DNA of 11,526 bases. Source: CAYFQH01 sp964345215 (GTDB taxonomy: Bacteria; Bacillota; Clostridia; Christensenellales; Aristaeellaceae). The stretch lies in the NCBI GenBank assembly GCA_964345215.1, contig CAYFQH010000055.1, forward strand, positions 1 to 11,526, read 5' to 3'. The position numbers and the translations under genes are program-made. The notes under the pieces were generated by a model, which saw only the letters and a program-made list of their open reading frames with translations, did no database searches and was not told where the DNA came from. Positions 1 to 7,613 of this stretch are shown one piece after another; the first letter of the stretch is position 1, and each line of letters starts with the position of its first letter.

Positions 1-12
1 GGCGATTTTGAT

Positions 13-31
13 AAAAAAGGGGCAATACCCC
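13..31 (-). terminator. Possible intrinsic terminator of the grd operon
   Basis: Read on the minus strand 50 bases after the grdD stop, a GGGG arm, a five-base loop TATTG and a CCCC arm (19-31) are followed at once by six T residues (18-13). The stem is only 4 bp but all G:C. It is the best end-of-operon signal between grdD and the window edge. The rest of 1-80 holds no gene on either strand. A second, weaker hairpin-plus-T6 (AGC/GCT) lies at about 65-80. Confidence 0.45.
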
Positions 32-80
32 AAGGCAATGGTTCAGGCTAGCCTATAGCGTTTTAAAAAAGCCTGGGCTC

Positions 81-1244
81 CTACTCTGCCTCAATCCATC
101 CCCCGTCGGCAAGCACTTTTTGGGCTTTAGCAAAAGTTTCTTCATTCACCAGCACCACAGGGCCGGTGCAGCCCATGCCGCTTTCGGCGTAGAGGCCCAC
201 TTTCCAAAGGGCAGCCACGGCCTCCTCCAAATCGGTAATTTCAATGCCGGCAATTTCCTCGGTTACAATGGTTTTAGGGGGGGCCAAAATGGCAGGGGTG
301 TCCTGATGGGCGGCCCGGTCTTTTTCTTTTATTTTATTCAGTATTTTACCAAGGCCCGCTTTTTCGGCGGCAGCAAATTCGCTGTTCATTACCTTAAACC
401 AGTCCCCCTTTACCAATTGGGCAGCGTAGGCAATGGCTCCTGCAATGACCGGTGCCCCTGAGGCCCGGGATACAATCATTACCAGCCTGTCGTAGCCCTT
501 GCCAAGGCCTGGGCCATAGCCGCAGCCTAAGGCTTCGTAGCTGCCGCCGGTGGTGAAAGAGCTGAGCATTTTTGTTAATACATTGCCTGTTAGGGGGTCG
601 GTTACCATAATATCGCAGCTGCCGCCAAGCAAATCGTTGCCCCGCATAACGCTGCCGCCATCAGCCCGGGTGGAGGAGGCAAAATGAATATCATAGCCCC
701 CCGCCTTTAGCTCTTTTAAGGCCATCTCCGCCTGCCTGGCTCCGTCGATATTTAAAATACCCAAGGTAGGGCTTTCAAGCCCGCAGGTTTTAGCGGCGAC
801 AATGCCAGCAATGGCGTTTTTTACCATACCCTCCACCCGGTTGGCAGAAGAAGTGCCTGTGGTGGTGGCCAGGTAGATTTCCTTGCCCTTGCCGGGGGTA
901 ATCACCCGGCCAACGGTGGATACGCCGATGGGGAATGGGTAGTGCATGGTTACAGCGCCATGAGCCTGGCCATCAGCCAGGAGTTTTTCCATAACGGTTT
1001 GGGCCTCGTCATCGGTTTGGGCCTTGATGGTGGTTAGAGTAGGGTGGGCTTTGGTGCCGATATAGATGACTTCAATACCCTGGCCGGCGGCCAGTACCGC
1101 CCCTTTTAAGGTTTCTTCTTCCCCGTGTTCGCTGCCAAGGCCTGTTAATGCAATGCAGGGTTTTTGACCGAAGGAACCGGTTTTAAGGCCCTGGGCAATT
1201 TCTTCAAAAGTGTTGGCAATCATGCCTTTTATTGTGCTAGACAT
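81..1244 (-). CDS. grdD: Glycine reductase complex component C, subunit alpha (GrdD)
   Basis: This 387-residue protein is the PlsX-like subunit of protein C, which with GrdC converts the carboxymethyl-selenoether on GrdA into acetyl phosphate in the cytoplasm. Residue 359 is the cysteine of the GMGCTGPVV motif near the C terminus. In the family Cys359 is the known active-site thiol for the final acetyl phosphate step, and the numbering agrees exactly with the chosen start. Glycine-rich segments such as GCGYGPGLGKGYDR fit the phosphate acyltransferase-like fold. The ATG start is preceded by GGAGG with 8 bases of spacing, and the Shine-Dalgarno sequence overlaps the TAG stop of grdC (TAGGAGG), so translation is probably coupled. 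It is the last gene of the operon, is full length, and no key residue is missing. Confidence 0.95.
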   Translation of the reverse strand: MSSTIKGMIANTFEEIAQGLKTGSFGQKPCIALTGLGSEHGEEETLKGAVLAAGQGIEVIYIGTKAHPTLTTIKAQTDDEAQTVMEKLLADGQAHGAVTMHYPFPIGVSTVGRVITPGKGKEIYLATTTGTSSANRVEGMVKNAIAGIVAAKTCGLESPTLGILNIDGARQAEMALKELKAGGYDIHFASSTRADGGSVMRGNDLLGGSCDIMVTDPLTGNVLTKMLSSFTTGGSYEALGCGYGPGLGKGYDRLVMIVSRASGAPVIAGAIAYAAQLVKGDWFKVMNSEFAAAEKAGLGKILNKIKEKDRAAHQDTPAILAPPKTIVTEEIAGIEITDLEEAVAALWKVGLYAESGMGCTGPVVLVNEETFAKAQKVLADGGWIEAE

Positions 1245-1256
1245 TTTTATTGCCTC

Positions 1257-2792
1257 CTATTCTGCGCCTAAGGTTTTTGCAAAGTCTGCCATGGCTTGGG
1301 CAATCATCTGCCGCACTTCCCCTTGGGATATGCCGGCTTCTTCCTTGGCGCCGCCGTTGGCCGCCACTACAAAAGAACAGCCGTCAAAAAGGTTTGTCAT
1401 CCGGCCCAGAAACAAGCTGCCCTTGCCTACAAACATAGCGTTTTTTACCCTGCCAGCCAAAATGTCTTCTCTGGCAAAGCCAAGGTAGGGAACCCCCGAG
1501 GGAATATGCCCCTGGGTGGGGGCCCAGCCAGTCATACCGTGTTGGGTGGTAAAGTTAAGGAGTTCGCTTTTTTCCATCTCCCCCCGTTTTACGGCCAGGG
1601 CACCAATCATTTTATAGTTGGCCAGGGGCACATCCCCTGCACCGGCGGGTTTGGTCACTTCGGGGTTTTGCATTTCAACGGAATATTTATCAATGTCGGG
1701 TATTTTAAGGCCCAGTTTATCAAGGGGATCGCTGACCAAAGCGGTAATGACCGCTTGAGGGGCAGAGCCGCTGGATACGGTGTGCTTGCCGGTAAATTGG
1801 CTTAAAATTTCGGGGCTGATGCCGTCGTTTTTGCTTACCAGTACCGCAAAGCCACCCACCACGTCTTCTAAAACAGGCAGGCCTTTTTTAACATGGTCTT
1901 TGCCATTCATGCCAAGTTTGGCTGTGCTGCCGCCGGCGGCTACCACTACATGTTGGTAAGTACCGCTGGCCACTAAAGCCGCCGCATGGATCATGGCGTG
2001 AACGGGAGCAGCGCAAAAGCCCCGTATATCAATGCCCGTGGCTCCGGCATAGCCTGCAATTTCAGCTGCAGCCTTGCCCATGTTGCCTCCGCCCCGCTGA
2101 TTCATATCTCCAACGGCTTCTTCGGAGCAGTCAATCACCAAATCAATATCGGCCCGGTCAATGTCCACATTGTTGGCCAGGTGCAAAAGGGATAGCACAC
2201 AGGAGGCCTTGGACACCAGGTTTTCGTGGAGTACATGGGCGGAAAGGTTCACGTCTACATCGTGGCCCTTTTTAATACAGCCCACCAGCTGGTTATTTTG
2301 ATAAAGGCCTTCGGCCTGTTCATCTTTAACCAAATGCTCAATGGTTTCAATGGGGGCCCCCTCTTTTACCCGGGCAATAATGGTTTCGTCCATTAAAGGG
2401 TGCTGGGTAAAGCGGCTTTTTACATCAGCAGCAAAGCTGCTTTCCAGCATCACCAAGTCAAAGGCATCGCAGGCCTGCATCAGCATATAAAACTCATCTT
2501 GAGGAATAATTTCCCCAAGTTTACCAAAGCGGCCGGCTTCGCTCTCTTTTTTGCTTTCATACCAGGGCTGGGGAATGGCAGCCAGTTTTTCCGGGGTAAT
2601 GGTGCCAATATAGGTTTGGTTGGGGGGATAGGCCACCGCCGCCTCAAAGGTGCGCAGGTGCTTGGGCAGCTCAACTAAATAATCAGAATTTGGATTTACA
2701 ATGCGCTCGGTGGTTTGGGTGGTGCCATTATGGAGCACCATGTCCGGGGCGTGGGCTAAAATATAAGCGGTACCCTTTAAAACACTGTTCAT
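1257..2792 (-). CDS. grdC: Glycine reductase complex component C, subunit beta (GrdC)
   Basis: This 511-residue partner of GrdD in protein C belongs to the thiolase/ketoacyl-ACP-synthase-III-like superfamily. The probable nucleophile is Cys260 in RGFCAAPVHA, which sits where FabH-type enzymes carry theirs, after a DLVIDCSEE strand and a glycine-rich NQRGGGNMGKAAAE stretch (residues 231-244). It probably accepts the carboxymethyl/acetyl unit from GrdA before GrdD releases acetyl phosphate. The ATG at 2792 (MNSVLKGTAY) is chosen because AGGAG lies upstream with about 11 bases of spacing and the length matches family members. A longer in-frame form from 2843 would add 17 residues that look like leader sequence. 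A 281-bp spacer with three hairpins separates it from grdA; grdD follows 12 bp later. Confidence 0.94.
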   Translation of the reverse strand: MNSVLKGTAYILAHAPDMVLHNGTTQTTERIVNPNSDYLVELPKHLRTFEAAVAYPPNQTYIGTITPEKLAAIPQPWYESKKESEAGRFGKLGEIIPQDEFYMLMQACDAFDLVMLESSFAADVKSRFTQHPLMDETIIARVKEGAPIETIEHLVKDEQAEGLYQNNQLVGCIKKGHDVDVNLSAHVLHENLVSKASCVLSLLHLANNVDIDRADIDLVIDCSEEAVGDMNQRGGGNMGKAAAEIAGYAGATGIDIRGFCAAPVHAMIHAAALVASGTYQHVVVAAGGSTAKLGMNGKDHVKKGLPVLEDVVGGFAVLVSKNDGISPEILSQFTGKHTVSSGSAPQAVITALVSDPLDKLGLKIPDIDKYSVEMQNPEVTKPAGAGDVPLANYKMIGALAVKRGEMEKSELLNFTTQHGMTGWAPTQGHIPSGVPYLGFAREDILAGRVKNAMFVGKGSLFLGRMTNLFDGCSFVVAANGGAKEEAGISQGEVRQMIAQAMADFAKTLGAE

Positions 2793-3073
2793 GGTTATCT
2801 TTTCTCCTGTCAATCGATGTGGTGAAGGGATGTGTGTTATCATTTATAGTATGAAACAGGCAAATGTTTATATTATCGGGGCCGGCATGAATTGTTTAAC
2901 AGGGCCCCTTTATTGCAAAATAAGAAATAACGCTGTAAGGAACATCCTCACAGCGTTACACGGTTGTGCTTAATTGCGGGATCACCTTAATGCAGGTAAA
3001 TGGTTTTACGAGCAGGCTCCCTTAGCATGTGGGCGGCAGGGACAAGGCCCATGCTGCGTCAAAAAAGAGGTTT
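2793..3073 (-). other. Structured 281-bp grdA-grdC intercistronic spacer
   Basis: No gene is supported on either strand. Reading the minus strand from grdA to grdC, three inverted repeats occur: 3024-3055 (AGCATGGGC with GCCCACATGCT, 2-base bulge), 2928-2958 (13-bp stem, described separately as a terminator-like element), and 2878-2908 (GGGGCC with GGCCCC, 19-base loop). All other gaps in the operon are under 100 bp, so this spacer stands out. I found no convincing promoter for grdCD here. A lone TATAAA near 2850 has no acceptable -35 partner. Confidence 0.6.
2919..2958 (-). terminator. Terminator-like hairpin / attenuator between grdA and grdC
   Basis: On the minus-strand RNA the arms TAACGCTGTGAGG (2958-2946) and CCTTACAGCGTTA (2940-2928) form a continuous 13-bp stem with one G.U pair and a 5-base loop. 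The plus-strand version would have an A.C mismatch, so the structure favours the minus-strand transcript. It is followed by the T-rich tract TTTCTTATTTT. This fits partial transcription termination or a 3'-end-protecting structure, which would give more grdX-to-grdA mRNA than grdCD mRNA. The effect is inferred; the structure is read directly. Confidence 0.6.
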
Positions 3074-3544
3074 TTAGTACTTGGTAAACTGATCCCGGAT
3101 GGATTTCATTTCGCTTGCGATTTCATCTACATCCAAAACCATTTCCATCATACCAACCTGCTCGTCGTACACGCTTTCGTCAACTTCCGCTTTAATCTCA
3201 TCCTCGCAGATGTGATATACCTTAAGTCCTAACTGGACTCCTGTCAATGGACCGGCAAATGTGGGGTCACCGGCAGTTACCGTTTCGGCAGCAAGGCCGG
3301 CGGCTTCGCCTTCCCCTGCTCCTACGATGACTACCAGGTTTTCAGGGCCATACTGCTCTGAAAAGTCTTTTACCCGTTTTTGATTTTCCAGGTCCATTGC
3401 GCCTGCGGCCGTTCAGACAAAGCATTCTGTGGAAGAGAATACCACGTCGGCACCGGCAGTTTTGACAGTTTCTTCAATGGCTGGGCCAGGAACACCGTCG
3501 CGGTCGCCGATGATAATGACTTTTTTTCCGTTTAAAATACTCAC
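3074..3544 (-). CDS. grdA: Glycine reductase protein A, selenoprotein GrdA (Sec by UGA)
   Basis: GrdA is the small selenoprotein that carries the carboxymethyl group from protein B to protein C as a Se-carboxymethyl-selenocysteine. The frame is open across one in-frame UGA at 3413-3415, in TECFVU-TAAGAMDLENQ, which is the conserved C-x-x-Sec motif of the family. A search that stops at UGA sees only the 107-residue C-terminal part from 3397. I chose the GTG at 3542-3544. It gives the family N terminus (MSILNGKKVIIIGDRDG), puts Sec at residue 44 as in known GrdA proteins, yields 156 residues, and sits 8 bases from AAAGGAG. The ATG at 3548-3550 is in frame but only 2 bases from that ribosome binding site. 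It follows trxA and precedes grdC, with structured spacers on both sides. Confidence 0.95.
3413..3415 (-). other. Selenocysteine codon UGA in grdA (Sec44)
   Basis: The reading frame continues for 112 further residues with perfect family similarity, and the UGA falls exactly at the CFVU position, so it is recoded and is not a stop. The bacterial SECIS element should start just downstream. The only candidate I can draw is a weak GGCC/GGACC stem with an A bulge and an 11-base loop at about 3393-3410. Confidence 0.93.
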
Positions 3545-3578
3545 GGTCATCTCTCCTTTCCTAATTTTTAAGTTTATA

Positions 3579-3599
3579 CCTAAGGGGCAAGGCCCCAGG
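3579..3599 (-). other. Intercistronic hairpin between trxA and grdA
   Basis: GGGGC (3596-3592) and GCCCC (3588-3584) pair around a CTT loop. The outer CCT and AGG extend the stem across a two-base TT bulge. No T-run follows, so this looks like an mRNA processing or stability element and not a terminator. It ends about 22 bases upstream of the grdA ribosome binding site. Confidence 0.5.
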
Positions 3600-3606
3600 G
3601 TAACAA

Positions 3607-3924
3607 TTAAATATGGCGTTTGATCATCTCTTCGATGTTCTTTTCCGTAGCATCGTCTTTAACGAGCTCTTCAATTTTTTCGCCGTTTTCGTAAATGGCC
3701 ATCACCGGCAAGCCCAGCACTTTTTGGCCGATGGCAAGCCTTCTGGCCTTAGTGGTGTTTAGGGCGGTAAACTTTAACTGGTTGCCGTATTTTTCGGCAC
3801 ATTGGTGTACAAAAGGCATTAAAGCCTCGCAAGGTACACAACCGTCGCCGTAAAAGTCTACAAATACTTTGCCTTGGGCGCTAAGCACTTCGGCTTCAAA
3901 AGTATCTTTAGTTAATTCTAACAT
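3607..3924 (-). CDS. trxA: Thioredoxin of the glycine reductase system
   Basis: This 105-residue single-domain thioredoxin is the usual family length. The active site is Cys29-Val-Pro-Cys32 in the context FYGDGCVPCEALMPF, which replaces the common WCGPC. This CVPC form, without the preceding Trp, is known from glycine-reductase thioredoxins of amino-acid-fermenting clostridia. The cis-proline is Pro73 in GLPVMAIYENG. It takes electrons from TrxB and reduces the oxidised selenenyl-sulfide of GrdA after each turnover. The ATG is preceded by AAAGGA with about 10 bases of spacing. It lies directly downstream of trxB (71-bp gap) and upstream of grdA, its probable substrate. Confidence 0.93.
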   Translation of the reverse strand: MLELTKDTFEAEVLSAQGKVFVDFYGDGCVPCEALMPFVHQCAEKYGNQLKFTALNTTKARRLAIGQKVLGLPVMAIYENGEKIEELVKDDATEKNIEEMIKRHI

Positions 3925-3995
3925 ATTTACTCATTCCTTTGCTAGTAGATTGTTTCGTTATTAGAGGTTGCTTGGTTATTAGTGGCCTTGGTGCT

Positions 3996-4946
3996 TTAAC
4001 TGCAGATGTTGTCAAGGCCTTCCAAATAATGTTCTGCTGTGGTGGCGGCAATGGCACCATCGGCTGCGGCGGTAATCACCTGGCGCAGGGGGGTAATGCG
4101 TACATCCCCTGCAACAAATACACCGGGTACATTGGTGCGCATATGGCTGTCGGCTACAATATAACCGTCCTCCATTTCCACCTTGCCTACAAACAGGTCG
4201 GAATGGGGGAGAAAGCCCACAAACACAAACACCCCAAAGGTACCATCTTCTTCATCGGCTTCAATCTCCCGGCTTTCGCCGGTAAGGGTATCTTTAACCA
4301 CCATGGAGGTTAAAATGCCATCGCCCTTAAGCTCCGTTACTACACTATTCCACATAAATTCGATTTTAGGGTTGGCAAAGGCTTTTTCCTGAATGGATTT
4401 ACAGGCCCTTAGGGCATCACGGCGGTGAATAACCGTTACCTTGCGGGCAAATTTAGCCAGGTAAATGGCCTCTTCCACGGCAGAATCGCCGCCCCCTACC
4501 ACATAAACCTCAAAATCTTCAAAAAAGTTGGCATCGCAGGTGGCGCAGTAGGAAACCCCTTTGCCTGTAAGCTCTTTTTCCCCGGGGCAGCCAATTAACC
4601 GGGGGTTGGCCCCGGTGGCAATAATAACGCTTTTGGCCTGGTATTGGTTTTTTTGCCCCTTTAATACCTTAATATCCCCTTCAAGGGTAACATCCTCAAT
4701 GGTATCAAACACCTTGTGGGCACCAAACTCATCAGCTTGTTTTACCATGCGGTTAACAAGGGTTGGGCCGGTTTCCCCTTCAATAGAGCCGGGGTAGTTT
4801 TCCAATTCACTTGTAATTACAATTTGACCCCCTTCTTTGGAGCCCTCGATTAAAAGGGTATCCAAGCGGGAACGGCCGGCATACAGGGCGGCTGCCAGCC
4901 CCGCAGGGCCGGCGCCGATAATGGCTACATCATAAATCTTATCCAC
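3996..4946 (-). CDS. trxB: Thioredoxin reductase (NADPH, FAD flavoprotein)
   Basis: This 316-residue low-molecular-weight thioredoxin reductase has the expected motifs: the FAD-binding GAGPAG (residues 11-16), the redox-active Cys134-Ala-Thr-Cys137 in SYCATCDANFFED, the NADPH-binding GGGDSA (151-156) and HRRDALR (174-180), and the C-terminal FAD motif VFVAGDVR (277-283). It supplies NADPH electrons to TrxA and so to glycine reductase. The start is GTG at 4944-4946, which overlaps the TAG stop of grdB by one base (TAGTG), so its translation is probably coupled to complete read-through of the grdB UGA. The position after grdB is unusual; in well-known clostridial operons trxBA precede grdE. Confidence 0.95.
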   Translation of the reverse strand: MDKIYDVAIIGAGPAGLAAALYAGRSRLDTLLIEGSKEGGQIVITSELENYPGSIEGETGPTLVNRMVKQADEFGAHKVFDTIEDVTLEGDIKVLKGQKNQYQAKSVIIATGANPRLIGCPGEKELTGKGVSYCATCDANFFEDFEVYVVGGGDSAVEEAIYLAKFARKVTVIHRRDALRACKSIQEKAFANPKIEFMWNSVVTELKGDGILTSMVVKDTLTGESREIEADEEDGTFGVFVFVGFLPHSDLFVGKVEMEDGYIVADSHMRTNVPGVFVAGDVRITPLRQVITAAADGAIAATTAEHYLEGLDNICS

Positions 4947-6259
4947 TATTTCACCTCGAAAATGGTCTGATCCTCTACCTCGGTGGATAGGGCGTCAAGG
5001 GCAGTTAACACAATTTTACGCCGCAGCTGTTTTTCTTCCCCTTTATTTAAGGCAGGGTTGCCCAAAGGGTAGGGAATAGCCACAGCGGGAACAATACGGT
5101 TGGCACCAACCGTCATGGAAATAGGGGTGACTGTACAAATGTGAACCACCGGAATACCGGCCCGTTCAATTTCTTTTACCATCGTTGCGCCGCAACGTGT
5201 ACAGGTGCCTCACGTGGAGGTGAGGATGACCACATCCACCCCGTCCTTTTTAAGTTTTGCAGCAATTTCCGCAGCAAAGGCCTTGGCGCTTTTAACGGCG
5301 GTACCGTTGCCAACGGTGGTGTAAAACAGGTTGTGGAGCTTGCCGATAATACCCTCTTTTTCTAAATCCCGCAAGATATCAACGGGGAGAACCCTGTCAG
5401 CATCGTCATTGGCACAGGTGGGGTCGTAGCCGCCATGGGCAGTTTCGTAACCGTCGCCCGTTAAATCATCAATCCCTGTAATATCGTACTCGCCGTATTT
5501 AGAGGCGCTGGAGGCTTCGATATGGTCGGGGTTGCCCTTGGGCACAATGCCCCCAGAGGTAACCAGGGCCACGGTGGCTTTGGTTAAATCTTTGATGGCT
5601 GGGGCAGGGGGCACTCGGTCAAAGGCGGGCATAGGGTATTCGGTAGTGTAGGGCTTGCCAGCCATTTTAGCCAGCAGCATGTTAACGGCCCGTTTGGCCC
5701 CCCGTTCTTTTTCAAAAAAGTTTACCCGTACGCCATTTGGCATATAGCCTTCCTCGGCAGAGGATAAGATAGGCTCGTTATTAGCCAGTTTCAGCGACAG
5801 GGCCGCCATTTGGGGCACGGCGGTGCGCATGCCGGTGGCGCTGGGCTTGGTGGAAATGATATACACCTTGTCTTTATACATTTCGGCGCCGGGGTTTTCA
5901 ATATACATACCTGTTACGACAGGAATGCCTGTTTCCTCCTTAACCATTTGGCAAACGGCACCACAGGCCACCCCATAGCGGCCGGCGTTGAAGGCGGGAC
6001 CTGCCACAAACAGATCGGGATTTACTTGTTTCACCATGGCTAAAATGCGTTTTTTCGCTTCTTCCAAGTTTTCGTTGAAGAAGGAGTCACCGCACACAAT
6101 GGTGTTTACAATTTCGGCCTTATCGGCATAGGCAGCGGTAAAAGCCGCTCCGGGGCCCACGGGGCCCACACGCAATTCCGGCTCATGGTCGGCTTTTTCC
6201 TCGCCGCCAATACCAGCATAGAACTGGTTGATATAATGTAAAACCTTTAGTTTACTCAT
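4946..6259 (-). CDS. grdB: Glycine reductase protein B, selenoprotein subunit GrdB (Sec by UGA)
   Basis: GrdB is the substrate-specific selenoprotein subunit of protein B, which acts on the Schiff-base-activated glycine and hands the carboxymethyl group to GrdA. The 437-residue product is read across an in-frame UGA at 5210-5212, codon 350. Two open frames (349 residues before, 78 or more after) join as VVILTST-U-GTCTRCGATMVKEIE, which is the family Sec-x-x-Cys-x-x-Cys motif (U350, C353, C356). The ATG has AAAGGAG upstream with 6 bases of spacing and follows grdE by 21 bp. The stop overlaps the trxB start. A standard gene caller would split or truncate it; there is no frameshift. Length and both ends match the family. 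Confidence 0.96.
5183..5197 (-). promoter_or_regulatory. Candidate SECIS hairpin in grdB
   Basis: Twelve bases after the UGA, on the minus-strand mRNA, CGTTGC and GCAACG form a perfect 6-bp stem closed by a GGC loop. A CA/TG pair extends it across one bulged A. Bacterial SECIS elements are short hairpins within the coding sequence just after the UGA, bound by SelB, so distance and location fit. It encodes residues of CTRCGATM and must satisfy both coding and folding constraints. Confidence 0.65.
5210..5212 (-). other. Selenocysteine codon UGA in grdB (Sec350)
   Basis: The UGA lies in frame between LTST and GTCTRC, the conserved selenocysteine site of GrdB. Coding continues without interruption for 87 residues to a normal TAG. 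The recoding assignment is therefore secure from sequence alone. Confidence 0.95.
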
Positions 6260-6280
6260 ACCTTGCTCCTTTCAAAAGTA

Positions 6281-7561
6281 TTAGCGGGCACTTAATTTAT
6301 TAAAGCCAAGCTCGTTAGTAGCACCGGTGATTGCCTGCAGTTCAACATCAATACTGCCGTCCTCGTGAAGGTTGCCGTCCCAGCCGCCGGCAATTTTGCC
6401 AACGTAGTTAAGGGAACCGATTACCTTGTCAAGTTTGGGCAGGGTGACTACCTGGTTGGCATTGCCGCCGGTTACCACGGCATCGGCGCTTAAGTCTGCA
6501 TCGGCCAGGGATTGGGAGGTTCCGTCCTGCCCTGCGTACTCATCGGTAATGATCACCGTATGGGTGCCGGTGGCTTCAATTTTTTTACAGTTCATAATTA
6601 AATCTGTATCGGGGTTGCCAAAGCCTTCTTGGGAGATAATGACCCCGTCTAAATCCAGGTATTCTACCAATTTAGCAGTCCAGTCGGAGGAGCGCTCCTT
6701 ATCGGCCAGGTAAACGTTTTCGTTGGTGATGATCATGCCTACAAAATTTATGGTTTTGCCATGCTCCGAAAATAAATCATGAATCACCGGGTTGTTTTGG
6801 TGGTGGTAGGTGGCATTTTTATCGCAGGCAGAAACGCAGTTGCCGCTAACAATGGCACCGTCTAAAATTTCGGTGGGGTAAATCATGGTGGTCAGGGATT
6901 GTTTCATATCTACCCCATACACATAGGTATCGTGGAGCAGGCCCTGGCTTTGAAGCATTTGCACATAGGCTACCCGGGGCAGCTCGGGGTAAGCTTTGGC
7001 GCCCTGTAAAAGGGGCAGGGTTTCGTAGGTTACGGTTTCATCGGGGGTAGCCCCTTTAGCTAACTTACCTACAAAATGGGCCACTTTAAGGCCGGCTTTA
7101 CGGATAGCGGCCTCGTAGTCCCGGGCTGGCAGGCTGTCCACGGGGTTAAAGTTTAGCACCAGATTACAGGTTTTGGAAAAAGGGGTGTAGTCGGCCCCAA
7201 GGCCGGTCATATCTACAATTCCTTCTTGGAAACCCACAATAGGCCCAGTAGTCATAACTGCAGCGCCTTTAAGCACATAGGTTACACCGCTGCCAACGGT
7301 TTGCACCTTGGATACCATGCCAGGGAAGATGTCGCCGAGGCCTTCGATTTTAGCCCGGGGCTCAATTACGTCTTTCACCGGGGTAATCCGTACACTCTCG
7401 CCGGGGCGGGCAATATCAAGGGTTACATCCTTGATGTGCTCATCTTCCAGCACCAATTTTTTGATTTCATCCTGATTGATGTAAAGAACGCCTTTTTCCA
7501 CCCGGGCTTCACTGGAAAATTGCATGTCATGAATCAGAATATAGCCAACATCTAGTTTCAA
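6281..7561 (-). CDS. grdE: Glycine reductase protein B, pyruvoyl pro-protein GrdE
   Basis: This 426-residue pro-protein is normally self-cleaved into two subunits, the downstream one bearing an N-terminal pyruvoyl group that forms a Schiff base with the amino group of glycine. The cleavage site is visible as Asn241-Cys242 in IVSGNCVSACDKNATY. This gives an upstream chain of about 241 residues and a downstream chain of about 185. The start is TTG at 7559-7561. It is chosen because a strong AAAGGAGG lies 6 bases upstream and MKLDVGYILIHDMQF matches the family N terminus. With GrdB it forms protein B, and grdB follows 21 bp later. Length is normal for the family and no essential residue is missing. 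Confidence 0.95.
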   Translation of the reverse strand: MKLDVGYILIHDMQFSSEARVEKGVLYINQDEIKKLVLEDEHIKDVTLDIARPGESVRITPVKDVIEPRAKIEGLGDIFPGMVSKVQTVGSGVTYVLKGAAVMTTGPIVGFQEGIVDMTGLGADYTPFSKTCNLVLNFNPVDSLPARDYEAAIRKAGLKVAHFVGKLAKGATPDETVTYETLPLLQGAKAYPELPRVAYVQMLQSQGLLHDTYVYGVDMKQSLTTMIYPTEILDGAIVSGNCVSACDKNATYHHQNNPVIHDLFSEHGKTINFVGMIITNENVYLADKERSSDWTAKLVEYLDLDGVIISQEGFGNPDTDLIMNCKKIEATGTHTVIITDEYAGQDGTSQSLADADLSADAVVTGGNANQVVTLPKLDKVIGSLNYVGKIAGGWDGNLHEDGSIDVELQAITGATNELGFNKLSAR

Positions 7562-7613
7562 ACTGTTACCTCCTTTGTATATCTTTGGGTTTGGTAAATG
7601 ACTTATATACTGT

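Noticed and set aside
1257..2843. 528-residue GrdC from 2843
   Set aside because: The extra 17 residues have no family resemblance and the AGGAG ribosome binding site lies inside them, in front of the ATG at 2792.
2793..3073. Possible small gene or internal promoter in the grdA-grdC spacer
   Set aside because: The short frames are low quality, and no -35/-10 pair with acceptable spacing is seen.
3074..3397. grdA as a 107-residue protein starting at 3397
   Set aside because: That start has no suitable ribosome binding site, and the upstream frame encodes the conserved N terminus across the Sec codon.
4946..6259. grdB read as two separate genes or as a pseudogene broken by UGA
   Set aside because: The UGA is in frame, falls at the conserved Sec site, and the sequence continues with the family motif, so it is selenocysteine recoding.
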